Shown in pieces: positions 55,661 to 63,978 of a DNA stretch of 64,000 nucleotides; position 1 is the first letter of the stretch, and every line of letters starts with the position of its first letter. Position numbers and translations under genes: made by a program. Under the pieces are notes generated by a model, which ran no database searches, had not been told where the DNA came from, and saw nothing but the letters and a program-made list of their open reading frames with translations. Source of the stretch: Antrihabitans stalagmiti (GTDB lineage Bacteria; Actinomycetota; Actinomycetes; Mycobacteriales; Mycobacteriaceae); NCBI RefSeq assembly GCF_016482825.1, contig NZ_JAEMNV010000008.1, forward strand, positions 283,958 to 347,957, in the 5' to 3' direction.

Positions 55661-56724
55661 AGACTGCGCCGTCGGCAATCGCGCCCGCAACTGCGTTGTG
55701 GCGGGCGATGCCGCCCACGCGACTCCTCGACTGCGGCATGGACTACGCCGACGTCCTGCAACTGCAACGACTCACCGCGGATGTGCCGTGGGACGTTGCC
55801 GCCGAGAGCCTGGGCACCGCCCAGCTCGATCGTGCTGCGGCCGCCGACGCTGCCGGCCACAGTGCGACGGCGATCGAGGCGTATCGGTTCGCGGCCGCAA
55901 ACTTCCTGTTCGCGCAAATGGCCTACAACTTCGACGGCCCGCGCAAGGTCGCGCTCTACGGCCGATTCACCGCCGCGGTCGGCGGCGCCGGGAAGCGCAG
56001 CGACCCCGCGTGGCAGCGAGTGGAAATACCGTTCGCGGGTGGACGAATGTTCGGCTGGCTGATCCGCCCGACCGCCGATCCGGTCGGCACGGTCATCCTC
56101 CTGGGCGGGCAAAGCGGCTGGGGCGCAGCGTACCTCGCACAAGCTGACGCGCTCACGGCACGCGGGTTGGCGGTCCTGCTCGCCGAGGGTCCCGGCCAGG
56201 GCGATACCCGGATGGTGGGTGGTGTCTACCTCGACGTGGACGTCGCCGCTGCGTACTCGGCGTTCGTGAACGTGACGGTGGATTGCACACCTGCCGTAGG
56301 GATCTGGGGCAACAGCCTCGGCGGGCTGTACGCCGCCGTCACCGCGGCGCGAGACCCGCGCATCGTGGCCGTGTGCGTCAACGGCGCCCCGGCACAACCG
56401 AAGCTGCTCGGTTTTCGTGCGTTCGGTGAGCAAGCCGCCGCGATGCTGGGCACCACCGACCCCGACGCGATTCAGGCAAATTTCGACCGCATCGCCCTGC
56501 GCCCCGGACGGGATCGGATCGGTGGCGCGCTGATGGTGCTGCACGGCGGTAACGATCCGCTCATCGGACTCGTGGAGCAGCAACCTTTCCTCGACGCAGC
56601 GACCGATGCCACCCTGCGGATCTGGGACGACGGCGAGCACACCATCTACAACCATGCGGCCGAGCGGACAGCGCTCGTCGCAGACTGGTTCGCCGATCAC
56701 CTCGCGAACCGTGCACGGACGTGA
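55657..56724 (+). CDS. alpha/beta hydrolase, DHPON-hydrolase-like C-C bond hydrolase
   Basis: A 355-residue hydrolase with an N-terminal helical cap (about 1-130), then an alpha/beta core: LLGGQSGWGAAYL (oxyanion loop), GIWGNSLGGLYAA (nucleophile Ser), VLHGGNDPLIG (acid) and DDGEHTIYNH (His). The arrangement resembles 2,6-dihydroxypseudooxynicotine hydrolase, which splits a C-C bond next to a ring ketone after hydroxylation. An esterase role remains possible. GTG overlaps the monooxygenase stop. Its presence is what separates this operon from the simple resorcinol pathway. Confidence 0.75.
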   Translation: MKTAPSAIAPATALWRAMPPTRLLDCGMDYADVLQLQRLTADVPWDVAAESLGTAQLDRAAAADAAGHSATAIEAYRFAAANFLFAQMAYNFDGPRKVALYGRFTAAVGGAGKRSDPAWQRVEIPFAGGRMFGWLIRPTADPVGTVILLGGQSGWGAAYLAQADALTARGLAVLLAEGPGQGDTRMVGGVYLDVDVAAAYSAFVNVTVDCTPAVGIWGNSLGGLYAAVTAARDPRIVAVCVNGAPAQPKLLGFRAFGEQAAAMLGTTDPDAIQANFDRIALRPGRDRIGGALMVLHGGNDPLIGLVEQQPFLDAATDATLRIWDDGEHTIYNHAAERTALVADWFADHLANRART

Positions 56725-56731
56725 GAAAGGC

Positions 56732-57826
56732 GTGAGCGAGTTGCACTTCGAGCATGAGAGTCTTCCGCAACGGGTCTGCTTCGCCTCCGGTGAGGCGAGG
56801 GCGATGCTTGCGCGTGTGGTGGCGCGGCTGAAAGGCTCGCGGGTAATGGTTATCGCGTCTGCGCGCGACGCCGACCGTGCCACACAGATCACCGCGGATC
56901 TGCCGGTGGTGCATCGCCACACAGAGGTGGCGATGCACGTGCCGGTGCAGACAGCCAAGCGGGCACGCGCCGCCGCCGGCGAACACGACGTGGACGTGCT
57001 GGTCTGCCTAGGCGGTGGTTCGGCGATCGGGCTGGCCAAGGCGATCGCGTTGACAACCGGGATCCCGATCGTCGCGGTACCGACGACCTACGCCGGGTCG
57101 GAGGCCACCACCGTGTGGGGTCTTACCGAGGATGGCCACAAGACCACCGGCGTGGACCCGCGGGTGCTTCCGTGGGCGGTCATCTACGACGCGGAACTGA
57201 CCATGTCCCTGCCTGTCCCGATGAGCGTTGCGTCGGGGCTGAACGCGGTGGCGCATTGCATGGACTCGATGTGGGGACCGCGGGCGGATCCGATCGACCG
57301 GGCGGTGGCGCAGGAAGGGATCCGCGCGCTGAGTATCGGGTTGCCCCAGATCGTCGCCGACCCGGGCGGTCTGGGCGGTCGCGAGCAGGTGCTGTACGGC
57401 GCCTACCTGGCGGGGGTGGCGTTCTCCTCGGCCGGCTCAGGACTGCACCACAAGATCTGTCACGTCCTTGGCGGAACCTACAACCTGCCACACGCCCAGA
57501 CCCACGCCGTGGTGTTGCCCTACGTTCTCGCGTTCAACACACCCGCGGCCCCGGAGGCAGCGAACAGGATCGCGACTGCGCTCGGTTCGACCGACGCACT
57601 CGACGGCCTGCAGGAACTGCGGCAACGACTCGGCGCGCCGAAAGCTCTGCGCGACTACGGGTTCGACGCGTCGAACATCGACGCTGCAGGAGCCGCCATC
57701 CTCTCGGTCGTGCCGAACAACAACCCACGACCGGTCACCACCGGCGACCTCCACCGCCTGCTCTACGGAGCCTGGCAGGGCACCGACCCGACGACCATCA
57801 CCTACGACACCGAAAGCCGGCGATGA
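56732..57826 (+). CDS. maleylacetate reductase
   Basis: Iron-alcohol-dehydrogenase-fold enzyme of 364 aa that reduces maleylacetate to 3-oxoadipate with NAD(P)[22 protein letters not shown] is the nucleotide loop, [16 protein letters not shown] follows, [16 protein letters not shown] and [30 protein letters not shown] are the conserved catalytic/metal segment blocks of this family. GTG 56732 with GAGAAAGG before it is preferred over an upstream GTG (56711). It ends overlapping the dioxygenase start (ATGA). Together they form the standard hydroxyquinol lower pathway. Confidence 0.9.
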   Translation: MSELHFEHESLPQRVCFASGEARAMLARVVARLKGSRVMVIASARDADRATQITADLPVVHRHTEVAMHVPVQTAKRARAAAGEHDVDVLVCLGGGSAIGLAKAIALTTGIPIVAVPTTYAGSEATTVWGLTEDGHKTTGVDPRVLPWAVIYDAELTMSLPVPMSVASGLNAVAHCMDSMWGPRADPIDRAVAQEGIRALSIGLPQIVADPGGLGGREQVLYGAYLAGVAFSSAGSGLHHKICHVLGGTYNLPHAQTHAVVLPYVLAFNTPAAPEAANRIATALGSTDALDGLQELRQRLGAPKALRDYGFDASNIDAAGAAILSVVPNNNPRPVTTGDLHRLLYGAWQGTDPTTITYDTESRR

Positions 57827-58737
57827 CAGAACAAGCGATCTCCACCTCGCCGCGGACCACACCGGCGCAGGCGACAGCCGAGGCCGACCTCGTCGCGCGA
57901 GTCGTCGCGTCCTTCGACAACACACCCGATCCGCGCCTGCGCCGGGTGATGCAGTCCCTAGTAGGACACCTGCACGCGTTCGTCCGGGACGTGCGGTTGA
58001 CCGAGGCCGAATGGAACGCCGCCATCGAATTCCTCACCGCATGTGGCGCAATCACCGACGACAAGCGTCAGGAGTTCATCCTGCTTTCCGACGTGCTTGG
58101 CGCCTCGATGCTAACTGTGGCCGTCAACAATCAGGCCTACGAGGGAGCTACGGAGGCAACGGTGTTCGGTCCGTTCTTCCTCGACGCGGCTCCGCAGATC
58201 CCGCTCGGCGCTGACATCGCCGGCGGCGCGGCTGGCGAACCGTGCTGGGTAGAGGGCACGGTCACCAACACCGACGGCAACCCCGTTGCCGGGGCGCGGG
58301 TCGAGGTATGGGAGGCAGACGAGGACGGCCGCTACGACGTGCAATACCCGGACGGTCGGATCCACGGCCGGGCGCGCCTCTACACCGACGACGACGGGAC
58401 CTTCCGGTTCTGGGGACTGACCCCCACTCCGTATCCGATCCCCGACGACGGCCCGGTCGGCAAGCTGCTGGCGGCGGTGAGCCGCTCGCCGATGCGGGCT
58501 GCGCATCTGCACTTCATGGTCGCAGCGGAGCACCTGCGCACGCTGGTCACACATATCTTCGTCGCCGACGATCCGCAACTTGCTGTCGGCGACAGTGTGT
58601 TCGGTGTCAAGGACTCGCTGGTCAAAACGTTCGCGCGGCAGGCCCCTGGAACCCCCACTCCCGACGGCCGCGCCCTAGGCGAGCGCAGCTGGTCCCGAGT
58701 CCGCTTCGACATCGTCCTCGCTCCCGCCGTCATCTGA
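57823..58737 (+). CDS. hydroxyquinol 1,2-dioxygenase (intradiol)
   Basis: A 304-residue non-haem Fe(III) intradiol dioxygenase that opens hydroxyquinol to maleylacetate. It has the catechol dioxygenase N-terminal helical domain (residues 15-110) and the beta-sandwich with [45 protein letters not shown] and the ligand pair in RAAHLHFMV. The Tyr and His ligands expected for Fe are all there. ATG 57823 overlaps the reductase stop. Catechol and chlorocatechol dioxygenases are the alternatives, but pairing with maleylacetate reductase favours hydroxyquinol. Confidence 0.9.
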   Translation: MTEQAISTSPRTTPAQATAEADLVARVVASFDNTPDPRLRRVMQSLVGHLHAFVRDVRLTEAEWNAAIEFLTACGAITDDKRQEFILLSDVLGASMLTVAVNNQAYEGATEATVFGPFFLDAAPQIPLGADIAGGAAGEPCWVEGTVTNTDGNPVAGARVEVWEADEDGRYDVQYPDGRIHGRARLYTDDDGTFRFWGLTPTPYPIPDDGPVGKLLAAVSRSPMRAAHLHFMVAAEHLRTLVTHIFVADDPQLAVGDSVFGVKDSLVKTFARQAPGTPTPDGRALGERSWSRVRFDIVLAPAVI

Positions 58738-58801
58738 CCCCTCGTTCACCACACCAGAACGGGCGACCAGCTTCGCGTCTGCCCGGACAAGGAACACCCA
58801 C

Positions 58802-59764
58802 ATGACCCGGATATTTGGGAGCGATCAACCGGTGTCGTCAGCCTCGGCGACAGTCCTGCGGTTTCTGGCCAAGGCATCCGACGCCGGATACGGAGAACGA
58901 ATCGACGGGGGCCGCGTGCTGGAGTGGATCGACAAAGCCGGTTACGCCTGCGCCACGGGCTGGAGCGGGCTGTACTGCGTCACAGCGTATGTCGGCAACA
59001 TTAGGTTCGCTCTTCCGATCGCAGTCGGAGACCTCGTCGAGATCGGCGCGCGCGTCGTCCACACCGGCAGGTCCAGTATGCACATTCTGGTCAGTGTAAG
59101 TTCGGGTGCCCCGCACACCCGTGAGACCGTCGAAAACGCGCAGTGCCTCACCGTGTTCGTCGCCGTGGACGAGAACGGCAAGCCTGCACGGGTGCCGTCG
59201 TGGTCACCGCGAACGGTGATCGAGCAGCGCCGCCACCTTGCGGCGCGGCGGCGAATCACGGTGCGCGCCGACATCGAAGCGGCGATGGCAACGCAGACCT
59301 ACGACGATGGCGCCGAATCACCATCGGCCATCCTGCGTTTCCTCGCCGTACCGACCGACGTCAACTGGGGCGGAAAGGTGCACGGCGGCAACCTCATGCG
59401 CTGGATCGATGAGGCCGCGTTCGTGTGCGCGTCACAGTGGAGTCGGCAGCGGGCGATCGCTGCATACGTCGGCGGGATCCGGTTCTACCGGCCGTTGCCC
59501 ATCGGGAACAAAATCGAAGTCACCGCCCGCCTCATCCACACGTCGGACACGCGGATGCACATCGACGTGCATGTCAGATCGATCAATCCACGCACCGGCG
59601 CCGGGGAAGTCGCTGCACACGGCCTCGCCATCTTTGTTGCCCTCGACAAGCATGGAAGAGCCACGACCGTGCCGCGCTGGTTGCCGGTCACCGACGAGGA
59701 CCGCAGGCTTGACCAGCATGCGCAGAACCTGCTCGAAATCCGTCGGCGTGCCGAGACCGCATAG
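58802..59764 (+). CDS. tandem hotdog acyl-CoA thioesterase
   Basis: Two hotdog domains in one 320-residue chain, like acyl-CoA hydrolases of the BACH/ACOT7 type. The second repeat is canonical: VNWGGKVHGGNLMRWIDEAAF. The first has the same layout but GYGERIDGGRVLEWIDKAGY, so the Asn that helps activate water is replaced in repeat one and the Asp in WID is kept in both. It would hydrolyse an acyl-CoA, perhaps one released by the C-C hydrolase or formed downstream. It starts 64 bp after the dioxygenase, same strand, probably in the same transcript. Confidence 0.82.
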   Translation: MTRIFGSDQPVSSASATVLRFLAKASDAGYGERIDGGRVLEWIDKAGYACATGWSGLYCVTAYVGNIRFALPIAVGDLVEIGARVVHTGRSSMHILVSVSSGAPHTRETVENAQCLTVFVAVDENGKPARVPSWSPRTVIEQRRHLAARRRITVRADIEAAMATQTYDDGAESPSAILRFLAVPTDVNWGGKVHGGNLMRWIDEAAFVCASQWSRQRAIAAYVGGIRFYRPLPIGNKIEVTARLIHTSDTRMHIDVHVRSINPRTGAGEVAAHGLAIFVALDKHGRATTVPRWLPVTDEDRRLDQHAQNLLEIRRRAETA

Positions 59765-60128
59765 CCGGACCCAGGCCAAACACCAGCCGGGCCAGCTTCG
59801 TCCGGGTGCGAGTCAGAAGCCCGCACAACGCGGCGCGGCTTACGCAGGTGGCCGAGGAGGTCGAGCAGTTCGGGGCGATCGTTCTTTGCTCCGCTCGCTA
59901 CTTCTTCCCACACCCGGCCTTTGTCAGAGCGTCTATTTGCAAAATACGGCGCTCACTAGGGACACGTCACAGTTCGGCAACGGACATGAGTCATTCGGCT
60001 CCGCCGCTGCGCTGAGCAGCGAGCAAGCCTAAACGGTTCTCCATGCGCGTGGCTCAGTCGGGCAAGGACAGTGTCTCGCGCTTCAGTGCCTCAGTAACGG
60101 TCGTTGGCGAGACTGCGCGATCACCCCA
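59765..60128. other. non-coding right part of the island
   Basis: About 360 bases after the thioesterase. Frames are short and interrupted. No terminator, RNA gene or promoter was recognised with confidence. It leads directly into the decayed esterase and the right repeat copy. Confidence 0.4.
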
Positions 60129-60398
60129 GATGACCTCGTGGACGACTGGCTGCCCAATGACGGCCTGCGGGTGGTCGAGGAGACCGCGACCGTCCCAGGA
60201 ACGGGGGCAAATACGTCTATGCGCACACCACCTTTCAGGGCGGCGCGTTCTGGTCGATTCCTATCTGATCGAGGATATGGGACACGTTGGCCTGGCCCGT
60301 TCGGCGAGGGGTCGTTCACCGATCACGCCGGGCCGGACGCCAGTGCCATCGTCTGGGACTTCGCCCGACGGCGCCCGAGAGGACCCTGGAATGAGCGC
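60129..60398 (+). pseudogene. remnant of a PHB-depolymerase-like esterase
   Basis: Pieces of one protein in shifting frames: DDLVDDWLPNDGLRVVEETA, then KYVYAHTTFQGGAFW, then YLIEDMGH, then WPGPFGEGSFTDHAGPDASA followed by IVWDFARRRPR. The last block is the C-terminal signature of extracellular PHB-depolymerase/feruloyl-esterase relatives (GHAWPG then a TD-GPDAS-WDF tail). At least two frameshifts and an internal stop (TGA after FWSIPI) break it, and the N-terminal catalytic half is missing. Confidence 0.75.
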
Positions 60399-60436
60399 TT
60401 CGTGCTCTTCGACGCGAACACCGCGACCCCGCACCA

Positions 60437-60482
60437 GAGGGGGCAATCGATATCCCGAGAGTGGTCGATCCACACCCTCGGG
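60437..60482. repeat. right copy of the 46-bp imperfect direct repeat
   Basis: Same orientation as the left copy at 52126-52171. GAGGGGGC at 60437-60444, variable 60445-60451, identical block 60452-60482. The sequences on the outer sides of the two copies are unrelated, so these mark boundaries and are not part of a longer duplication. Confidence 0.8.
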
Positions 60483-60554
60483 TCGGTTTCCGATATGTCC
60501 TGTGTCGCCCAAGGTTATTGCTACACAACGCCAGCCGCTTCGAGGGAGACTCAC

Positions 60555-60803
60555 ATGATCGGCAACAAGCATTCGATGACCACACGCGTCGCAATCGCAC
60601 TCGGAACAGGCGTCGCAGCGCTCGGCATCTCGCTGGCGGGAACCGCCGGTGTCGCATCGGCGAAGCCGTGTCCGAGCAACTGTCACGACACCAACCCCAA
60701 GCCGAAGCCGCCGATCGATCTTGGCCCTGTGACGCCCCCGTCACTCCCCTTCTGCCACGTCGGTGTGCCGCAGCCGTGCCGGGCCTTCCCGCCGGGGTTC
60801 TAG
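60555..60803 (+). CDS. small secreted Pro/Cys-containing protein
   Basis: An 82-residue protein with a Sec signal (hydrophobic core about 15-30, cleavage after VASA near 36) and a mature part of about 45 residues that is Pro/Lys-rich and carries four Cys: CPSNC, FCHVG and PCRAF. Two disulfides are possible. GGGAG precedes ATG 60555. I do not recognise the family; small exported Cys/Pro proteins of this sort are frequent in Nocardiaceae. It starts 73 bp after the right repeat copy. Its stop overlaps the convergent YihY gene by four bases. Confidence 0.68.
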   Translation: MIGNKHSMTTRVAIALGTGVAALGISLAGTAGVASAKPCPSNCHDTNPKPKPPIDLGPVTPPSLPFCHVGVPQPCRAFPPGF

Positions 60804-61804
60804 TCTTCGGGCTCGGGCCGTTGCTTCTTCCGCTTGCCGAAGCTGACCGTGATTTTCTGAAAGTCCTTGTTGCGCTGAGCGAGCGCCTGGTCGGTGTAGG
60901 CCCGGCGGTCGCCGGCGGTGAGGACGACGTTTTCGGTGAACGGCGTCAGTAGCGAACGTGGATAGAGCTTGTCGATCCGCACGACGTTGACTTCGACACA
61001 CATCACGACCGCGAATGCGGCCAGGTAGATGAATGCCAGCAAGCCGAGGACAACCGCGAAGACGCCGTTCGTCGCCGACGAGTGCTGCACCACGCTCGTC
61101 ACATAGACGAGGCCGAAGGTCTGCAGCATCTGCCACACCACCGCTGCGGCAATGGCACCGGGCGCAACCTGCCGGATCGTCAAGGCGCGCGTCGTCGAGA
61201 TCTTGAAGGCGACGGCGAAGACGACAGCGTTCAGGATCACCGTGCCTACGAGGGACACCTCGTTCAGGCCACTTCCGAAGTCGAGCGTCGCGCTGATCTG
61301 GGACACGATGGTCAAACCGATTACCGCGACGCCGACGGTCGCCAGAATGAACAGCCCGCGCACCCGAGAAAAAATGGGGTCCGGGCGCATGTTTCGCGGT
61401 ACGGACCACGCGATGTTCATTGCGTTCTGAAAGGCGACAGCAACACCCAATCCGCCGTACAGCGCAACCACGACTCCGATCACCAGTCCCCCGGTACCGC
61501 CGCTGAGGGTGTCCGGATTTTCGAGTTGATCACCGATCACCGGAAACTGGCTCAGTGCCGAGTCCAGAATTCGTTCCTGCAGCTCAGGATTCGAGACGAG
61601 CACGATGCTGAGAATCGTCGAGAGAATCAGCAACAGCGGAAAGAGCGACACGAAGCCGTAGTAGGTGATCAACGCGGCGAGATAGCCGCCCTGGTCGTCG
61701 ACGAATTTGTAGACCACAGCGAGCGGAAACCCGAGCCATGGGTGCTTCTGCTGCATACGATCCAGCCAGGCGGTGAATTTCACCGACGCGGCCGTCCACC
61801 GCAC
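60800..61804 (-). CDS. YihY/BrkB-family inner membrane protein
   Basis: A 334-residue protein with six membrane helices and the family's hallmarks: ALITYYGFVSLFPLLLILSTIL near residue 50, ALYGGLGVAVAFQNAMNIAW, and GAIAAAVVWQMLQTFGLVY. YihY/UPF0761 proteins (once called RNase BN, now known not to be) have no firmly established function. Long basic tail (KRKKQRPEPED). GTG 61804. Convergent with the small secreted protein. Confidence 0.9.
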   Translation of the reverse strand: MRWTAASVKFTAWLDRMQQKHPWLGFPLAVVYKFVDDQGGYLAALITYYGFVSLFPLLLILSTILSIVLVSNPELQERILDSALSQFPVIGDQLENPDTLSGGTGGLVIGVVVALYGGLGVAVAFQNAMNIAWSVPRNMRPDPIFSRVRGLFILATVGVAVIGLTIVSQISATLDFGSGLNEVSLVGTVILNAVVFAVAFKISTTRALTIRQVAPGAIAAAVVWQMLQTFGLVYVTSVVQHSSATNGVFAVVLGLLAFIYLAAFAVVMCVEVNVVRIDKLYPRSLLTPFTENVVLTAGDRRAYTDQALAQRNKDFQKITVSFGKRKKQRPEPED

Positions 61805-61867
61805 GTGATGTACATAGTTCTGAGTTCTACCCGATCTGCCCGCGAAACTGTGAACAATCGAGGTCGG

Positions 61868-63403
61868 CTAGCGGCACTCGACTCCTGCGCAACGGTGGAG
61901 TTCGTCGAGTCGCCGGTCGAGTTCGGCGACAGTTGCGGCGTGTGCGCGTCTACCGTCGTCGGTCTTGATCAGGTTGGTGAGCTCGTACGGGTCGCGCTCC
62001 AGATCGTAGAGTTCGTATTCCCTGTCGCCGAGAGCACGCTCACGCTCGTACCACCGGACGTACAGATATCGCTCGTTGCGGACAGCGCTCCACGACGGCA
62101 TGTCCAGGGCATACATCGCCGACGGCTGGTTCGGCACCTGTTCCTGCGCAATGCCGTTCAGTCCACCGGCGCCCGGTCCTCCGTATTCGGCAGTGAAGTC
62201 GGTCCGCCATTGTGAATCGTCGTGACGCAAGGGACCTTCCAGCGAACGTCCGTCCATAGCGGCGGGTATCGGGATGTCGGCCCAGCCGAGCAGTGTGGGT
62301 GCGAGGTCGATCGACAATGCCATGGCGTCGGATCTGCCCTTGCCGATGCCAGGCCCGGCGATGGCGAGCGGTACCCGCATCGATTCTTCGTACGGCGCCA
62401 TCTTCTGCGTCAGACGGTGGGAGCCGAGGCTGTAGCCGTTGTCGGACGTGAACACCAGGTAGGTGTTGTCGAGTTCGCCGACGCGGTCGAGGGTGTCCAC
62501 GATGCCCGCAACCATCTCGTCGAGCGCCCGCAGGGAGCCTAGGCGGTTGGTGTAGTCGACGTCGTTGATCGCGGCGATCGTCGCCGCACGTACGAGTGCT
62601 GTGTCGATGAGCCACGACGGCTTGTCCGAGACGTCTGCCTCCTGATAGTTCGGAGTACGCGGCGCGGCGGTCGGCACGACCTGAGACACGTGGCGTGGTG
62701 CGGCCGGTAGCGGGAAGTGCGGCGCGGTCGAGGCGGCATACCAGAAGAACGGTGAGCCGGAAACTGCTGCGTCGGTGATGAATTCGGTCGACTTCCGGGC
62801 GATGACATCCGTCTGATAGTCGGCGGGCGAAAACCCGTACTTGACGCGGACGCCGTTCTCGTTGAGCTGATAGTTGTACCCGGTATACAAAAAGTTGTCG
62901 ACGCCCGCGTTCCAATCGTCCCACCCCGGCGGAATGTGGTCCGGATCGTGTTCCAACCCGTTCAGATACTTACCCGCCATGCCGGTTCGATATCCCGCGT
63001 CATGCAAATACGTTGCGATCGTTGAACTTTCGTTCCCGTTGTCACGGAAGGCGTCGAATCCACCCACCTCGCCCGCGTTGGTGAGCACGCCTGTGTTGTG
63101 GCCGTACTTTCCGGTCAGGATCGACGCTCGTGCCGCACAGCAGATCGGCATGGGCGCGAACCCGTTGTCGAATTCGATCCCGCGGTCCCGTATCAACGCG
63201 GCGGTGCGCGGCATCTCGGTCCACACCGGCGTTGCGGTCGCATCGAGGTCGTCGGCAAGTATGACGACGATGTTGGGTCGGTCGTCGGGTTGCTCGGCAG
63301 CGCCTGCCGGCACAAGACTCGACGAAACGAGCAGGGCACATGCCGCGACTGCAACAACGAACGCCGCCGGGAATTGTCGACGACATCTATCCGTTAGCGA
63401 CAT
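61868..63403 (-). CDS. secreted sulfatase (type I, CxAxR)
   Basis: Exported sulfatase/arylsulfatase of 511 aa. After a Sec signal (cleavage near PAGAA, about 36) comes NIVVILADDLD with the metal-binding Asp pair, and the active-site block PICCAARASILTGKYGHNTG: the Cys that becomes formylglycine lies in C-x-A-x-R in place of the commoner C-x-P-x-R. TSDNGYSLGSHRL supplies the second metal pair. Substrate: a sulfate ester, perhaps from a polymer or aryl sulfate. ATG 63403 is used; a longer frame adds a non-signal segment. Divergent from the DUF427 gene. Confidence 0.9.
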   Translation of the reverse strand: MSLTDRCRRQFPAAFVVAVAACALLVSSSLVPAGAAEQPDDRPNIVVILADDLDATATPVWTEMPRTAALIRDRGIEFDNGFAPMPICCAARASILTGKYGHNTGVLTNAGEVGGFDAFRDNGNESSTIATYLHDAGYRTGMAGKYLNGLEHDPDHIPPGWDDWNAGVDNFLYTGYNYQLNENGVRVKYGFSPADYQTDVIARKSTEFITDAAVSGSPFFWYAASTAPHFPLPAAPRHVSQVVPTAAPRTPNYQEADVSDKPSWLIDTALVRAATIAAINDVDYTNRLGSLRALDEMVAGIVDTLDRVGELDNTYLVFTSDNGYSLGSHRLTQKMAPYEESMRVPLAIAGPGIGKGRSDAMALSIDLAPTLLGWADIPIPAAMDGRSLEGPLRHDDSQWRTDFTAEYGGPGAGGLNGIAQEQVPNQPSAMYALDMPSWSAVRNERYLYVRWYERERALGDREYELYDLERDPYELTNLIKTDDGRRAHAATVAELDRRLDELHRCAGVECR

Positions 63404-63432
63404 AAGGAGCACTCTCGACGAGGAGCAAACGT

Positions 63433-63801
63433 ATGTCAAAAGTAGGTCGCACACCCACTGCCGATCATCCGATCACCGTCCGGCCCACCGGCGCTCGCGT
63501 CACGGTCCGCGTCGGCGATCGAGTCGTAGCGGATTCGACAGCCGCGCTCACGCTGCAGGAGTCGACTTATCCTGCAGTGCAGTATGTTCCGCTCGCCGAT
63601 GTCGATGCCGCCCTGCTGGTGCGGACCGACACATCGACGTACTGCCCGTACAAGGGCGATGCTTCGTACTACACGATCACGACCTCGGCGGGGGATCTCG
63701 TCGACGCCATCTGGACCTACGAGCAGCCCTACGACGCCGTCGCCGAAATCGCCGGTCACGTGGCCTTCTATCCGAGCAAGGTCACCATCAGCGTCGGGTA
63801 G
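63433..63801 (+). CDS. DUF427 family protein
   Basis: A 122-residue single-domain protein of the DUF427 group: GDRVVADSTAALTLQESTYPAVQYVPLADVD, then TSTYCPYKGDASYYTI and WTYEQPYDAVAEIAGHVAFYP. The central CPYKGDASY block is the conserved core. The function of the family is unknown. AGGAG lies ahead of ATG 63433. A short, likely monocistronic gene followed by a long hairpin (63814-63859). Confidence 0.9.
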   Translation: MSKVGRTPTADHPITVRPTGARVTVRVGDRVVADSTAALTLQESTYPAVQYVPLADVDAALLVRTDTSTYCPYKGDASYYTITTSAGDLVDAIWTYEQPYDAVAEIAGHVAFYPSKVTISVG

Positions 63802-63813
63802 GGCGCTCCGCGC

Positions 63814-63859
63814 CTCGTGAGTCTTTTCGGAGGTCGGGCGCTCCGGAAGGACTCACGAG
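63814..63859. repeat. long palindromic hairpin, REP-like/terminator
   Basis: Left arm 63814-63832 and right arm 63841-63859 are 19-base inverted repeats with two mismatches that can be G-U pairs in RNA (CTCGTGAGTC with GACTCACGAG is exact), and an eight-base loop. Just downstream, GGCGGAGCCGCC (63861-63872) and a TTTCTT run look terminator-like. Such long hairpins after genes are familiar in Rhodococcus-type genomes. Confidence 0.7.
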
Positions 63860-63927
63860 CGGCGGAGCCGCCTTTCTTGAGTTCCTAACGGACGTCAAGC
63901 GCTGGCGTGGGTTTCTATGATGGTTGT

Positions 63928-63978
63928 GGCGGGCCGGGATGTTGGAGCGCTTGGCGACTTCTGTGACCCTGGCCCGCC
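63928..63978. repeat. inverted repeat at the window edge
   Basis: GGCGGGCC-GGG (63928-63938) and CCC-T-GGCCCGCC (63967-63978) are inverted arms with one extra base and a 28-base centre. The 120 bases at the end of the window hold no complete gene. The arms may bound a small insertion or a stem of an RNA that continues beyond 64000; not resolved here. Confidence 0.45.

Noticed and set aside
60438..60735. Small frames running through the right repeat
   Set aside because: They exist only because the repeat is open by chance; the real gene after it starts at 60555.
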